NCBI RefSeq assembly: GCF_002891295.1
Contig: NZ_LGUI01000011.1
Location: 282,405-346,404, forward strand
Direction of reading: 5' to 3'
From: Streptomyces eurocidicus
GTDB taxonomy: Bacteria; Actinomycetota; Actinomycetes; Streptomycetales; Streptomycetaceae
Length of the DNA: 64,000 nt
The notes below the pieces were generated by a model. That model was not told where the DNA came from, ran no database searches, and saw only the letters and a list, made by a program, of their open reading frames with translations. A program made the position numbers and the translations under genes. Below are positions 18,488 to 27,249 of this stretch, piece after piece; the first letter of the stretch is position 1; each line of letters starts with the position of its first letter.

Positions 18488-19855
18488 TCAGACCAGGACG
18501 CCGGTGCGAGCGGCGAGTCCGCGGAGTTCGGTGGTGACGCGTCCGGAGACGAGCAGGCCCGAGACGAGGGATTTGACCGCCGGGCGGGCGTGGGTCTCCT
18601 CGGGGGCGTGGTGTTCGGCGGCCAGGAGGGCGCGGACGCAGTCGTCGCGGCGGCCCCACCGTCCGTACGCGGCGGCGATGTCGGTGTAGTAGCGGGCCCG
18701 GCGCTCGGTGCTGGGCAGGCTCTGCGGCGCGACGGCCCGGGCGGCTGCGAGTGCGGTGGACGGATCTCCGGCGGAGTTCTCGGCGGAGATGAGGTGGAGC
18801 TGGACGGTGGTCGGGCTGAAGCCGCCGCCGTGGTCCCGCAGCAAGACGGTGCCACCGAGTTCCCCGGCGATGGCGGCGGCTTCGCCGGTCAGCTCCCGCA
18901 TCCCGGCCGCGTCACCGGCCCGGGCGGCGGTGTAGGCGGCTGACTGGATCAGCAGGCCCCGCTCGGCCGCGTGGTCCGGCCCGCCTCCCCGCAGGCCGGG
19001 GTGGTCGGCAGCCGTCAGGGCGATGGACATCGCCTGCTCGTGCCAGTCCGCCTTCCGAGCCAGGACCGCGAGCTGGCGGGCAGCCTCCGCGACCAGCAGG
19101 ACGTCACCCGCGGCTTCGGCGGTCTGACGGGCGCGGTCGGCAGCCATCCAGCCGAGTTGCTGCTCGTCGAGCTTGATCAGCATGCGGGTGGCCAGCAGAT
19201 AGCTCTGCGCCAGCAGCGCGCAGTCGCCGCCGCTCGCACTGTGCGCGTGGCCGGCGTGGATGAGCCGGGGCAGGCGAACGGCAAGGCTGCCGTACCGGCA
19301 GGTGTGGAAGTCGGTGAGCGCGCGGGAGAGGTCGGTGTTCGGTGCGGCGCCCGAGGGGACGGTGATGTCGTGGTGCAGGCCGAGCATCGCGTCCCGCAGC
19401 CGGGCAACGAGGATCTTGCCGAGCGCGGCTTCATTCACTGGCGGCCTGCCACTGTGCAGGACCGGGGCACCTGCGGTGGCTGCGACCGTGACCGCCAGGT
19501 TCGCCAGCAACTGCCGTCGCCGCACCGGATCCTCACCGTCCTCCCAACGGGCCGTCCCCGCCACCTTAGAGGCGGGAAGGCGTGGGTATGCGGTGGTTGG
19601 CCCGATCACGCGCCCATGCCGGATATCCGGCTGAGGGGTCAGGCCAAGCGCCTGAGGCGCGATCCCGAGCGCGTTCGCGAAGACCCGCAGCACCGTCACG
19701 TCCGTCAGCGGTGAGATGCCGCGCTCGTACCGGGAGACCTGGGCCGGCGAGTAACCGGTCAGCTTCCCGAGCTGGGCCAGCGTCAGGCGCTGTTCCTTGC
19801 GTGTGCGGCGGACCAGCTCGCCGGGATCCGTCTGCGCCCTGCTGCCCGCGTCCAT
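18488..19855 (-). CDS. XRE-family regulator with TPR-like C-terminal domain
   Basis: 455 aa. The N-terminal helix-turn-helix (residues 10-65) reads LVRRTRKEQRLTLAQLGKLTG then YSPAQVSRYERGISPLTDVTVLRVFANAL. The remaining 390 residues are alanine-rich helical repeats (ARQTAEAAGDVLLVAEAARQLAVLARKADW and similar) like the tetratricopeptide domains of Streptomyces XRE regulators. A twin-arginine-like RRRQLLANLAVTVAATAGAP at about residue 130 is a feature of this family and probably not a secretion signal. ATG start has GGGGA upstream. It is divergent from the Gfo/Idh-DegT-NUDIX operon with a TTGCA-repeat region between, so it probably controls that operon. Confidence 0.88.
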   Translation of the reverse strand: MDAGSRAQTDPGELVRRTRKEQRLTLAQLGKLTGYSPAQVSRYERGISPLTDVTVLRVFANALGIAPQALGLTPQPDIRHGRVIGPTTAYPRLPASKVAGTARWEDGEDPVRRRQLLANLAVTVAATAGAPVLHSGRPPVNEAALGKILVARLRDAMLGLHHDITVPSGAAPNTDLSRALTDFHTCRYGSLAVRLPRLIHAGHAHSASGGDCALLAQSYLLATRMLIKLDEQQLGWMAADRARQTAEAAGDVLLVAEAARQLAVLARKADWHEQAMSIALTAADHPGLRGGGPDHAAERGLLIQSAAYTAARAGDAAGMRELTGEAAAIAGELGGTVLLRDHGGGFSPTTVQLHLISAENSAGDPSTALAAARAVAPQSLPSTERRARYYTDIAAAYGRWGRRDDCVRALLAAEHHAPEETHARPAVKSLVSGLLVSGRVTTELRGLAARTGVLV

Positions 19856-19929
19856 ACCCGTCCCCGCTCGTAGCCACGAGCCACGCCGCCCCTCACCGTA
19901 GCCTCGCCCGTCCGGACCGGACAGAGACT

Positions 19930-19955
19930 TTGCACCACGTGCAATCCGCTTTGCA
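19930..19955. promoter_or_regulatory. TTGCA repeats between XRE gene and divergent operon
   Basis: TTGCA-CCACG-TGCAA (19930-19944) is an inverted repeat, and a further TTGCA starts at 19951, 21 bp (two helical turns) after the first. This arrangement suits cooperative binding of the XRE regulator over the divergent promoters. Confidence 0.5.
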
Positions 19956-20062
19956 GGCCGCGAGAGCAACCCTCCCACCGGTCTGATGACCGCGGTGTCC
20001 TCGAAAGGCAGGTGGTTCGCAGAAGGCGGGCCACCGCCTCGCCTTCGAAGAGGTGCGAAGTG

Positions 20063-21064
20063 ATGAGCGCGATCAAGAAGGCCGCCGTAGTGGGACTCGG
20101 CGGCCAGGCCCGCAAGGACCACCTTCCGGGGCTGGCCGAATGCCGGCTCGCCGACCTCGTCGCGGTCTGCGACGTCGATGCCTGCCAAGCCGCCGCCACG
20201 GCCGAAACCTGGCAGGTACCCGGCTACACGGACCTGCCCGCGATGCTGGACGCGGTGCGGCCGGACTTCGTCATCGCCGCGGTGCCGCACCACGCCGGCC
20301 GGGAGGTCGTCGAAGCGTGTGCCGGGGCGGGGGTGCACGTGATGAAGGAGAAGCCGTTCGCCACCACCCCGCATGAGGCCGCCGAACTGGCCGCGCTGTG
20401 CGACAAGACGGACATCGAGCTGATGGTCACCGTCCAGCGCCGCTTCCACCCCGTCTACGCCGCCGCCCGCCAACTGCTGGAGCGGATCGGCGCCCCCTAC
20501 CTGGTGGAAGGCCGCTACACCTTCCACTGCCCGGACCCGGCCGCCGGATGGCGTGGCAGCGCGAAGCTCGCCGGGGGCGGGTGCCTGGCGGACATGGGCT
20601 ATCACCTCATCGACCTGCTCATCTGGTACCTCGGGCTTCCCGACCGCGTCCTGGCCGACACCTCGGCGGCCGCAGCGCCGGGCGCGGACTACGACGCCGA
20701 GGACACCGCCCTGGTCCACCTCGCCTACGACCGTGGTCTCTACGGTTCGCTGCTGATCTCGTGCTCGGCCGGGCCGAGGACCGAGCGCCTGGCCGTCACC
20801 GGCCCCCATGGGGCCGTGGTCGTCGAGCGCGGGACCGTACGCCGCCTCGATTCGGGCGGGCAGGTGGCCGAGTCACTGGTGCGCGAGCCGAGCCGGCCGT
20901 GCGCGGCCGCCACGCAGATCGACCACTTCTGCCGAGTCCTGGACGGCACCCGCCCCAACCCATCCGGTCCGGCCGCGCACCTGCCGCACGCCGCGTTCCT
21001 CGCCGCCGCCTACGCCTCCAAGGTCACCGCCCGCCCCGCCGACCCGAAGGAGTTCCTGCCGTGA
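20063..21064 (+). CDS. Gfo/Idh/MocA-family NAD(P)-dependent oxidoreductase
   Basis: 333 aa. N-terminal Rossmann fold: AAVVGLGGQARKDHLPGL, then VAVCDVDACQAAA. The family signature EKPF appears in VMKEKPFATTPHEAAELA (around residues 95-112), whose lysine is catalytic in characterised members. The C-terminal alpha/beta domain contains GGGCLADMGYHLIDLLIWYLG, matching the D-x3-H arrangement that binds polyol substrate. Typical substrates are sugars or inositols oxidised at one hydroxyl. ATG start has GAAGAGG upstream. Its stop overlaps the next GTG (GTGA), so it is coupled to the aminotransferase: oxidation to a ketone followed by transamination is the usual logic of such pairs (aminosugar or aminocyclitol formation). 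Confidence 0.9.
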   Translation: MSAIKKAAVVGLGGQARKDHLPGLAECRLADLVAVCDVDACQAAATAETWQVPGYTDLPAMLDAVRPDFVIAAVPHHAGREVVEACAGAGVHVMKEKPFATTPHEAAELAALCDKTDIELMVTVQRRFHPVYAAARQLLERIGAPYLVEGRYTFHCPDPAAGWRGSAKLAGGGCLADMGYHLIDLLIWYLGLPDRVLADTSAAAAPGADYDAEDTALVHLAYDRGLYGSLLISCSAGPRTERLAVTGPHGAVVVERGTVRRLDSGGQVAESLVREPSRPCAAATQIDHFCRVLDGTRPNPSGPAAHLPHAAFLAAAYASKVTARPADPKEFLP

Positions 21065-22314
21065 ACGGCTCCCCGCTCGCTCTGCTCGGCGGCGAACCCG
21101 CCATCACTGTCCCGGGCCCGCACTTCACCTGGCCGGTCATCGCCGAGCCCGACCGCGAGGCCGTGGCCGCCCAACTGGAGGCGGCCGTCTCGATCCCGGA
21201 CCGCTCCGGCGTCGTCGCCGACTTCGAGGACGCGCTCGCCTCGTACCTCGGCGTGCGGCACGTGGCGACCACCTGCACGGGGACGGCCGCGCTGCACTCG
21301 ATGTACGCGGCAGCCGGGATCGGCCCGGGGGACGAGGTGATCGTCCCGGCGCTCACCTTCCACGCCACCGCCACCCCTCTCTTCCACCTCGGCGCCCACC
21401 CGGTCCTCGCGGACGTCGACGACCGCGGGCAGCTCGACCTCGGCGACGCCGCCCACCGCATCACCGCCCGGACGAGGGCCGTGGTCGCCGTGCATCTGTG
21501 GGGGCTGCCCGAGGACATGGACGCGCTGGTGTCCTTCGCCGACGGGCACGGGTTGATCCTGCTGGAGGACGGCTCCCACGCGCACGGCGCCACCTGGAGC
21601 GGCCGGCGCACCGGCACCTTCGGCGCCGCTTCAGCGTTCAGCCTCAACGGGCCCAAGCCGCTATCCGCCGGTGAAGGCGGCTTCGTGGCCACCGACGACA
21701 ACGAGCTGTACTACCGGGTGCTGCTGCACGGCCAGTACAACAAGCGGTGCCGCCGCGAGATCCCCGCCGGCCACCCCCTCGCACGCTTCGCCGTCACCGG
21801 CATGGGCCTGAAACTGCGCATCCACCCCCTCGCCGCCTCCCTCGCCCACGCCCAGCTTCCCCGCCTGGACGGTTACCTGGCCGGGCGACAGGCCATCGCG
21901 GCCCGCATGTGCGCGGCCCTCGACGGCGTGCCGGGCATCCGGGTGCCGCACGTGCCGGTCTCCGCCCGGCCGTCCTGGTACGCACTGCCGCTGCGCTACG
22001 AGCCGACCGAGCTCGGCGGGCTGCCGCTTCAGAAGTTCCTCGACGCCGTCCACGCCGAAGGCGCCACCGAGGCGGACCAGCCGGGCTCTACCTGCCCTTT
22101 GGGCACTCATCCGCTGTTCCAGACCCCCGGGGCCCTGCTGCCTGGCTACGCTGACGGCCAGGACCCCGCCGTCGGCGGCTTCCCGTCGGCAGAGTACGTA
22201 CACGCCACCACCTTCAAGCTGCCGGTCTGGCACTGCGAGGAGGATGTCCGCCTCGCCGACGCCTACACCGCGGCCCTCGCCAAAGTCGCCTCCCACGCGA
22301 AGGACCTGCTGTGA
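21061..22314 (+). CDS. DegT/DnrJ/EryC1/StrS-family aminotransferase
   Basis: 417 aa PLP enzyme. TCTGTAALHSMYAAAGIGPGDEV, VPALTFHATATPLFHLGAHPVLADVD and LLEDGSHAHGA (D170 for the pyridine nitrogen) are diagnostic, although the first is cited here in part. The Schiff-base lysine is K199 in SLNGPKPLSAGEGG; most relatives have a threonine or serine just ahead of that lysine. Enzymes of this family aminate keto-sugars or keto-inositols. GTG start is fixed by the GTGA overlap with the dehydrogenase. Coupled on both sides by four-base overlaps. No sugar-nucleotide or glycosyltransferase genes are near, so the substrate is unclear. Confidence 0.9.
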   Translation: MNGSPLALLGGEPAITVPGPHFTWPVIAEPDREAVAAQLEAAVSIPDRSGVVADFEDALASYLGVRHVATTCTGTAALHSMYAAAGIGPGDEVIVPALTFHATATPLFHLGAHPVLADVDDRGQLDLGDAAHRITARTRAVVAVHLWGLPEDMDALVSFADGHGLILLEDGSHAHGATWSGRRTGTFGAASAFSLNGPKPLSAGEGGFVATDDNELYYRVLLHGQYNKRCRREIPAGHPLARFAVTGMGLKLRIHPLAASLAHAQLPRLDGYLAGRQAIAARMCAALDGVPGIRVPHVPVSARPSWYALPLRYEPTELGGLPLQKFLDAVHAEGATEADQPGSTCPLGTHPLFQTPGALLPGYADGQDPAVGGFPSAEYVHATTFKLPVWHCEEDVRLADAYTAALAKVASHAKDLL

Positions 22315-22763
22315 GTTCCCCCGACACCGCTCTGCTCGACGTCCTCGCCCGCGCCGCCGAGCGCGACGGCATCACCAAGACCGTCGTCGGTGCCGTCATC
22401 GCGGACGACGACGGCAAGGTTCTGCTGCTGCACCGGCCGGCCGACGACTACCTCGGCGGACTATGGGAGCTGCCCTCCGGCGGCGTCGACGACGGAGAGA
22501 CCCTCGTCGAGGCCCTGCACCGGGAGGTCGCCGAGGAGACCGGGCTGACGGTCACGGCCGTCGGCGGCTACCTCGGCCACTTCGACTACCGCTCCGGCAG
22601 CGGCCGCGCCACCCGCCAGTTCAACTTCACCGCCACCGTCGCGGGGGAGACGGTCAAACTCACCGAGCACGACGCGCACCAGTGGGCCGACCACACCCGG
22701 CAGAACAAGGTCTCCACCGCCGTTCAGGCCATCCTCGACACCTGGCGCGACCAGGCATCCTGA
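22311..22763 (+). CDS. NUDIX hydrolase
   Basis: 150 aa. The Nudix box is complete from G57 to L79: G-x5-E63-x7-R71-E72-V-x-E75-E76-x-G78-L, inside ELPSGGVDDGETLVEALHRE. The box binds Mg2+ and hydrolyses a pyrophosphate bond of a nucleoside diphosphate linked to another group. GTG start overlaps the aminotransferase stop (GTGA). As last gene of a three-gene coupled operon it may hydrolyse a nucleotide-activated intermediate or act as a house-cleaning enzyme. Mutational swapping of substrates in this family prevents a firm assignment. Confidence 0.9.
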   Translation: MSSPDTALLDVLARAAERDGITKTVVGAVIADDDGKVLLLHRPADDYLGGLWELPSGGVDDGETLVEALHREVAEETGLTVTAVGGYLGHFDYRSGSGRATRQFNFTATVAGETVKLTEHDAHQWADHTRQNKVSTAVQAILDTWRDQAS

Positions 22764-22812
22764 CCGACCCCCGAGCCCGAAGCGGGCCCCGGCGGAACCG
22801 GAGTCCAGCCGC

Positions 22813-24036
22813 TCAGCCCGCCGCCGTGAACACCAGCGACGCGTTGTGCCCGCCGAAGCCGAACGCGTTGGCCAGGGCGGCCGGGACCCGGCCGTGGCGC
22901 GGTGTCCCCGCGACCACGTCCAGCCCGACCTCCGGGTCGAGTTCGACGAGGTTGCGGACCGCCGGGACCACCCCGTCCCGTACGGCGAGGACCGCCGCGA
23001 TCGCGCCGACCGCGCCCGCCGCGCCGAAGAGGTGGCCGGTCATCGACTTGGTGGCCGTCACGGACGGGTGGGTGCCGATCGCCCCGGCCACCGAGCGGGC
23101 CTCGACGAGGTCGCCCAGCTGCGTGGACGTGGCGTGGGCGTGGACGTGCGCGATGTCCGCCGGGGCCAGCCCGGCCGCCGACAGGGCCAGGCGCATCGCC
23201 CGCACTTGACCGTCCTGGTGCGCGGCCGTGATGTGGTGGGCGTCCGAGGTCACGCCCGCGCCGGCGAGGACCGCGTGGGGGCGGGCGCCTCGGGCGGCCG
23301 CGAACCCGGCGCGTTCCAGTACGACCACGCCCGCGCCCTCGCCGATGACGAGCCCGTCGCGGCCGGTGTCGAAGGGGCGGGAGGCGCCCGCGGGGTCGTC
23401 GTTGCGGGTGGAGTGGGCCTTGGCCTGGGCGAATCCGGCGATGGGCAGCGGGTGGACGCATGCCTCCGTGCCGCCCGCGACCACGACGTCGGCCCGGCCG
23501 AGCCGTATGAGGTCGAGGCCCATGGCGAGCGCCTCGGCGCCGGAGGCGCAGGCGCTCACCGGGGTGTGGGCGCCACCGCGGGCCCCGAGTTCGATGCTGA
23601 CGTGGGCGGCCGGGCCGTTGGCCATCAGCATCGGCACGGTGTGCGGGGAGACCTTCCGTACGCCCGACGCCTCCAGGACGTCGTCCTGGCCGAGCAGCGT
23701 CAGGACGCCGCCGGTGCCGGTGCCGATGACCACGGCCAGCCGCTCCGGCTCCACTTCGGGCCGCCCGGCGTCGGCCCACGCCTCGCGGGCGGCGATCAGC
23801 GCGATCTGCTCGCACCGGTCCATCCGCCGGGCCCGCACCCGGTCCAGCAGCTCGCCCGGTTCCTGGCGCAGGCGGCCCGCGATGCGTACGGGCAGTTCCG
23901 CCGCCCAGTCCTCCTCGATGACCCGGATCCCGCTCTCGCCGCGCAGCATCGCCTGCCAGGTGGTGGCGGTGTCGCCGCCGAGGGGGGTGGTGGCGCCGAG
24001 GCCGGTGACGACGACGGGTTCGCTGGTGACGGTCAT
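22813..24036 (-). CDS. beta-ketoacyl-ACP synthase (FabF-like), stand-alone
   Basis: 407 aa condensing enzyme of the KAS II type: VVTGLGATTPLG at the N-terminus, catalytic triad C163 (SACASGAEAL), H301 (HAHATSTQLGD) and H335 with K330 (TKSMTGHLFGAAG), and the C-terminal NAFGFGGHNASLVF. It elongates acyl-ACP with malonyl-ACP. In most FabF the first histidine motif is HGTST; here it is HATST. ATG has AGGGGGA upstream. No fabD, fabH or ACP genes adjoin it, so it is a second copy to the main fab operon or belongs to a special lipid or secondary pathway. It converges on the NUDIX operon, 49 bp away. Confidence 0.9.
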   Translation of the reverse strand: MTVTSEPVVVTGLGATTPLGGDTATTWQAMLRGESGIRVIEEDWAAELPVRIAGRLRQEPGELLDRVRARRMDRCEQIALIAAREAWADAGRPEVEPERLAVVIGTGTGGVLTLLGQDDVLEASGVRKVSPHTVPMLMANGPAAHVSIELGARGGAHTPVSACASGAEALAMGLDLIRLGRADVVVAGGTEACVHPLPIAGFAQAKAHSTRNDDPAGASRPFDTGRDGLVIGEGAGVVVLERAGFAAARGARPHAVLAGAGVTSDAHHITAAHQDGQVRAMRLALSAAGLAPADIAHVHAHATSTQLGDLVEARSVAGAIGTHPSVTATKSMTGHLFGAAGAVGAIAAVLAVRDGVVPAVRNLVELDPEVGLDVVAGTPRHGRVPAALANAFGFGGHNASLVFTAAG

Positions 24037-24341
24037 GGGGGTCCCCCTTGTGGTGACGGCACAGTTCACCCGTGGTGGCGGGTGGTGCGGGTTTCTGCCT
24101 TCGGGTCCACTGTGCCAAGGGGAGGGCGGGGATCGGGGATGGACGATCAACGGAGTCGGGGGTGGGGAGATTGTTGGGTTCCGCTATGGACCGGGCGGGT
24201 GACGCGGGGGTGGGCAGGGGCCTTTCCCTTGCCCGTTTCCCCTGCCCTTTCCTCTGCCCTCTGCCCTTTGCCCTTTGCCCTTGCCCGTTTCCCCTGCCCG
24301 TTTCCCCCGCCCGTCCCCGCGAGGGGTCCGCGAGGGGTCCG
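24037..24341. other. intergenic region with low-complexity CTTTGCC/CTTGCCC repeats
   Basis: Between the start of the beta-ketoacyl synthase gene and the stop of the sigma-partner gene. The right half (about 24220-24320) is a degenerate microsatellite of units such as CCCTTTGCCC and CCCGTTTCCCCTG, probably slippage-generated. The left half should hold the synthase promoter. No gene seen. Confidence 0.5.
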
Positions 24342-25334
24342 CTACCCCTTCGGGGACAGCCCCGGCGCCTCCCTGACCGGCCCCACGGAGAGATAGGTGG
24401 TGCGGTGGAGGAGGTCCCCGGCCCGGAGCTCCTGCGTTCCCCACTTCAGGCCGTCGTTCCGCGCGGTGTCCACGGACTCCAGCGTGTGGAACGCCCCGGT
24501 GTCGATGATCAGCCGCCGGTGCCAGGTGCCGGCGTCCATGTCGACAGCCGTGCCGGCGCGCCCGGTGCTGTCCTTGACCCGCTCCGTCACCCGCACCCCG
24601 GGAATCCCGGTGAGGACCTCGAACAGCGCGGCCCGCAGCTCCGGTTCGGCGGGAGACCGGGCGAGCAGCTCCTCGACGCCGTCGAAGAGCCCCTCCTCGG
24701 CCTCCTCCCCGGTGGCCTTCCCGACGAGCCGGGCCCGCAGCGCCGCCGGGTCGGTGGGCAGCTTCTTGAGCTCGTCCCACATGATCGGATTGCGGTTGAT
24801 GACGTAAGCCGTCCCCGCCATCTCCACCGGGGTGTACTCCCGGACCGGACCGTCGCCGAACTGCCCGCGGGTGCCGCTCCGGCCCAGCCAGACGGTCTCG
24901 TACGACTCGTCCCGCCCCTCGGTGCTCCGGCCCCAGTGGTGGATCCGTACCTTCCAGTACGGCGCCGCCCCCGTCCGCTCCGACGCCGCCGCGGGCCCCG
25001 CCGCCGGGGAGACCTGCGCGTCCCCGGAGCCCGACCAGGGCTGGAACGCGACGCCCAGCGCGATCGCCGCGACCGCCGCCGCCGAGACGAGCACGGGAAG
25101 GCGCCGCCGCCACGTCCGTACCGGGACGACCGCGGCCACCGGCTCCCGTTCGAGCTCCCACTCAACGGCCGGCCCGGCCTCCTCCGTTTGTCCGGCCGCC
25201 GCCGCACGCACCGCGGCCAAGGCAGCCGCGACGGCGTCCGCCGAGGGCGGCGCGACCTTGCCCGCGGCCTTCAGCCGCCGGGCACCGGGGAAGTCGAGGA
25301 GATCCCTGTCGTTCATGTCCTGCTGCCCGGTCAT
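24342..25334 (-). CDS. CU044_5270-type membrane protein, sigma-factor partner
   Basis: 330 aa. It has a cytoplasmic N-terminal stretch of about 80 residues (MTGQQDMNDRDLLDFPGARR), one membrane span (LPVLVSAAAVAAIALGVAF, about residues 85-103) and an extracytoplasmic domain with WKVRIHHWGRSTEG and ETVWLGRSGTRGQF. This plan is that of the CU044_5270 family, which is regularly encoded just after an ECF sigma factor in actinobacteria and is suspected of acting as its anti-sigma or sensor partner. It starts at an ATGA overlap with the sigma gene. There is no zinc-binding HxxxCxxC motif of classical ZAS anti-sigma factors. Confidence 0.8.
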   Translation of the reverse strand: MTGQQDMNDRDLLDFPGARRLKAAGKVAPPSADAVAAALAAVRAAAAGQTEEAGPAVEWELEREPVAAVVPVRTWRRRLPVLVSAAAVAAIALGVAFQPWSGSGDAQVSPAAGPAAASERTGAAPYWKVRIHHWGRSTEGRDESYETVWLGRSGTRGQFGDGPVREYTPVEMAGTAYVINRNPIMWDELKKLPTDPAALRARLVGKATGEEAEEGLFDGVEELLARSPAEPELRAALFEVLTGIPGVRVTERVKDSTGRAGTAVDMDAGTWHRRLIIDTGAFHTLESVDTARNDGLKWGTQELRAGDLLHRTTYLSVGPVREAPGLSPKG

Positions 25335-25891
25335 GCGAGGTCTCCTGTCAGGGGAAGCGGGGCGGAGGGGACGAGCGCCGCGCGCAGCCGGGTGCGCGCC
25401 CGGTGCAGCCGGGACCTGGCCGTGCCCGCGGGAACGCCGACGACGGCCGCGGCCTCGGTGGGGCTGAGCTGCTCCCACGCGATCAGGAGCAGCAGCTCCC
25501 GCTCCACGTCCGGCAGCTCGGCCAGGGTCCGGCGCATCAGCGGCGCGACCGCCGCCGCGTCCAGCCTCCGGTCGACGGCGTGCCACGGGTCGCTGCTCGC
25601 CTCGCCGGCGAGCGCGGCGGCGGCCGCGGGCCGTTCCTGCCCGCGCCAGTGCGCGGCCAGCACATTGCGGGCCACACCGAACAGCCACGCCCGGACCGGC
25701 CCGCGGGCCGCGTCGTAGCTGCCGCGCCCCGCGTAGGCCCGCAGCCACGCCTCGGCCAGCAGATCGTCCGCCGCGCCGGGCGCCCGGCGCGCGAAGTAGC
25801 CGTGCAGTGCCTTCGAATGACGCTCCACGAGCGGTTCGAAGGCCGACGCGTCGGTTCCCGAGCGCGCCAGCAGTTCCTCGTCCGTCGCCAC
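25331..25891 (-). CDS. ECF-subfamily RNA polymerase sigma factor
   Basis: 186 aa with only regions 2 and 4. Region 2: FEPLVERHSKALHGYFARR and DDLLAEAWLRAYAGRG, with AWLFGVARNVLAAHWR in 2.4. Region 4: LPDVERELLLLIAWEQLSPTEAAAVVGVPAGTARSRLHRARTRLR, cited as the helix-turn-helix around residues 125-170. The start is GTG at 25889-25891, with GGGGAGG three bases before, a short spacing. It is translationally coupled to a membrane partner that probably controls it. Its regulon cannot be read from here; no obvious repeated promoter motif was found upstream. Confidence 0.9.
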   Translation of the reverse strand: MATDEELLARSGTDASAFEPLVERHSKALHGYFARRAPGAADDLLAEAWLRAYAGRGSYDAARGPVRAWLFGVARNVLAAHWRGQERPAAAAALAGEASSDPWHAVDRRLDAAAVAPLMRRTLAELPDVERELLLLIAWEQLSPTEAAAVVGVPAGTARSRLHRARTRLRAALVPSAPLPLTGDLA

Positions 25892-26008
25892 GGACCTCCC
25901 CTTCCACGGGCCACGCCTTCCGCGGCCCCCACCCCCTTCTTGTCTCCACCTCGCAAAAGCGTTCGCACCCGGGCATTCGGGCGCGTACGACGCGGCGGCC
26001 CGCGGTCC

Positions 26009-27100
26009 TCACTTCCTCCGGAACAGCCTCCGCAGCGACACCACCAGCAACGTCGCCACCGCGAACGTCCCCGCCCCCACCGCGAGATTGCGGTTGCGGT
26101 CCCCCTCGTCCGTACCGCCCCCGGACTTCCCGTCCGGCGACGCCCCGCCGCCGTTCTTCGCGCCGTCCGCCGCCCCGGCGGCCGAGTCCGGCAGCAGGTC
26201 GCCGTCCAGTCCGATCGGCTGCACCGAACTCCGCTTCCCCTCCGACCCGTACATCAGGGTGCGCCCGTCGAGGGAGAAGGTGACCGACTCGCCCTGCCGC
26301 TGGAGCGGTACGCCGGGGCGGCCGATCTCCTCGGGGCGGCCGTCGCGCCAGCGGTACTCGCGCGCGTCGAAGTAGCTCCGCACGACGAGCCGTGTGCCGT
26401 CCGGCGAGAACGCGCCGTCCGTGGCCCATACGTCGATGTCCGCGACGCGCCGGAAGGTGTTCACCCCGGACGCGGAGAGCTTCTCCGGTCCGGCGTAGAG
26501 GGCGCCCTTCCCGGACCGCTTCTTGCTGACCAGGTACACCCGGCCCGTCCTGGGGTGCACCATCAGCGACTCGGCGTCGCGCGGGCCGTCGTCGTAACGC
26601 ACGGTGTGGCGGACGGGGGTGACGGTCACGTCGGCCAGCGTCTTCGGCTCGGGGAAGCGGTAGATCCACACCTCCGGCCACCGGCCGCCGAAGTTGTCCC
26701 CTATGTCGCCGACGTAGATGTCCCCGTCCGGGCCGATGGAGATGGCCTCCACATCCCGGGGCTCGATGCCGTCGAGGGTGACGGTCGCGACCGTACGGCC
26801 CGTGCGGCTGTCCACGGCGTAGACGTACGGACCGTCGTCGCTGTCGTTGTGCGTCCAGTACACGCCCGGGTGCACACGGCTGGCGGCCAGACCGCTGGAC
26901 TCCTTTATCCGGGGGTCCTCGATGGTGAACGCCTTGGGAGCGCCGTTCCCGTCCGCCGCCCGGGCGGGCGTGGAGAGGACGGAGAGGCCCGGCAGGACGG
27001 CGAGGGTGCCGACGGCGCCCAGCGCGACGAGTCCGAGGGCGGCCCGGCGGGCGGGGCGGCGACCGGTTCCGTTTCCGGCGGCGGGGAAGGGCTGGCGCAT
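26009..27100 (-). CDS. secreted, membrane-anchored beta-propeller-like protein
   Basis: 363 aa. N-terminal signal peptide: basic region RRPARRAALGLVALGAVGTL and cleavage near STPARA-AD (about residue 48). The body has repeated beta-propeller-like segments (GVYWTHNDSDDGPYVYAVDSRTG in part, EAISIGPDGDIYVGDIGDN, DAESLMVHPRTGRVYLVSKK, GAFSPDGTRLVVRSY). The C-terminus has a Gly/Ser-rich linker, one membrane span (LAVGAGTFAVATLLVVSLRR) and a basic tail, so the protein is anchored outside the cell. There is no LPxTG sortase motif. Similar to YncE/esterase-like propeller proteins; ligand unknown. It is divergent from the serine hydrolase, sharing a 149-bp promoter region. Confidence 0.75.
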   Translation of the reverse strand: MRQPFPAAGNGTGRRPARRAALGLVALGAVGTLAVLPGLSVLSTPARAADGNGAPKAFTIEDPRIKESSGLAASRVHPGVYWTHNDSDDGPYVYAVDSRTGRTVATVTLDGIEPRDVEAISIGPDGDIYVGDIGDNFGGRWPEVWIYRFPEPKTLADVTVTPVRHTVRYDDGPRDAESLMVHPRTGRVYLVSKKRSGKGALYAGPEKLSASGVNTFRRVADIDVWATDGAFSPDGTRLVVRSYFDAREYRWRDGRPEEIGRPGVPLQRQGESVTFSLDGRTLMYGSEGKRSSVQPIGLDGDLLPDSAAGAADGAKNGGGASPDGKSGGGTDEGDRNRNLAVGAGTFAVATLLVVSLRRLFRRK

Positions 27101-27249
27101 GGCCCCAAGCCTGCCATCCCCCGGGCCCTCGGTCGGCCCGCCCCGGAACTCCGGGAAATATCGCTCGAACAAGCTGTCTCGCGCACGTATCGTGACCGCG
27201 CGCGCCACACGGGACACGGCGCGCCGAACGGAACGAAAGGCTGGGAACG

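Noticed and set aside
19455..19520. Twin-arginine export signal in the XRE regulator (RRRQLLANLAVTVAATAG)
   Set aside because: It sits about 130 residues into a cytoplasmic DNA-binding protein. Such segments are common in this regulator family and are not at the N-terminus.
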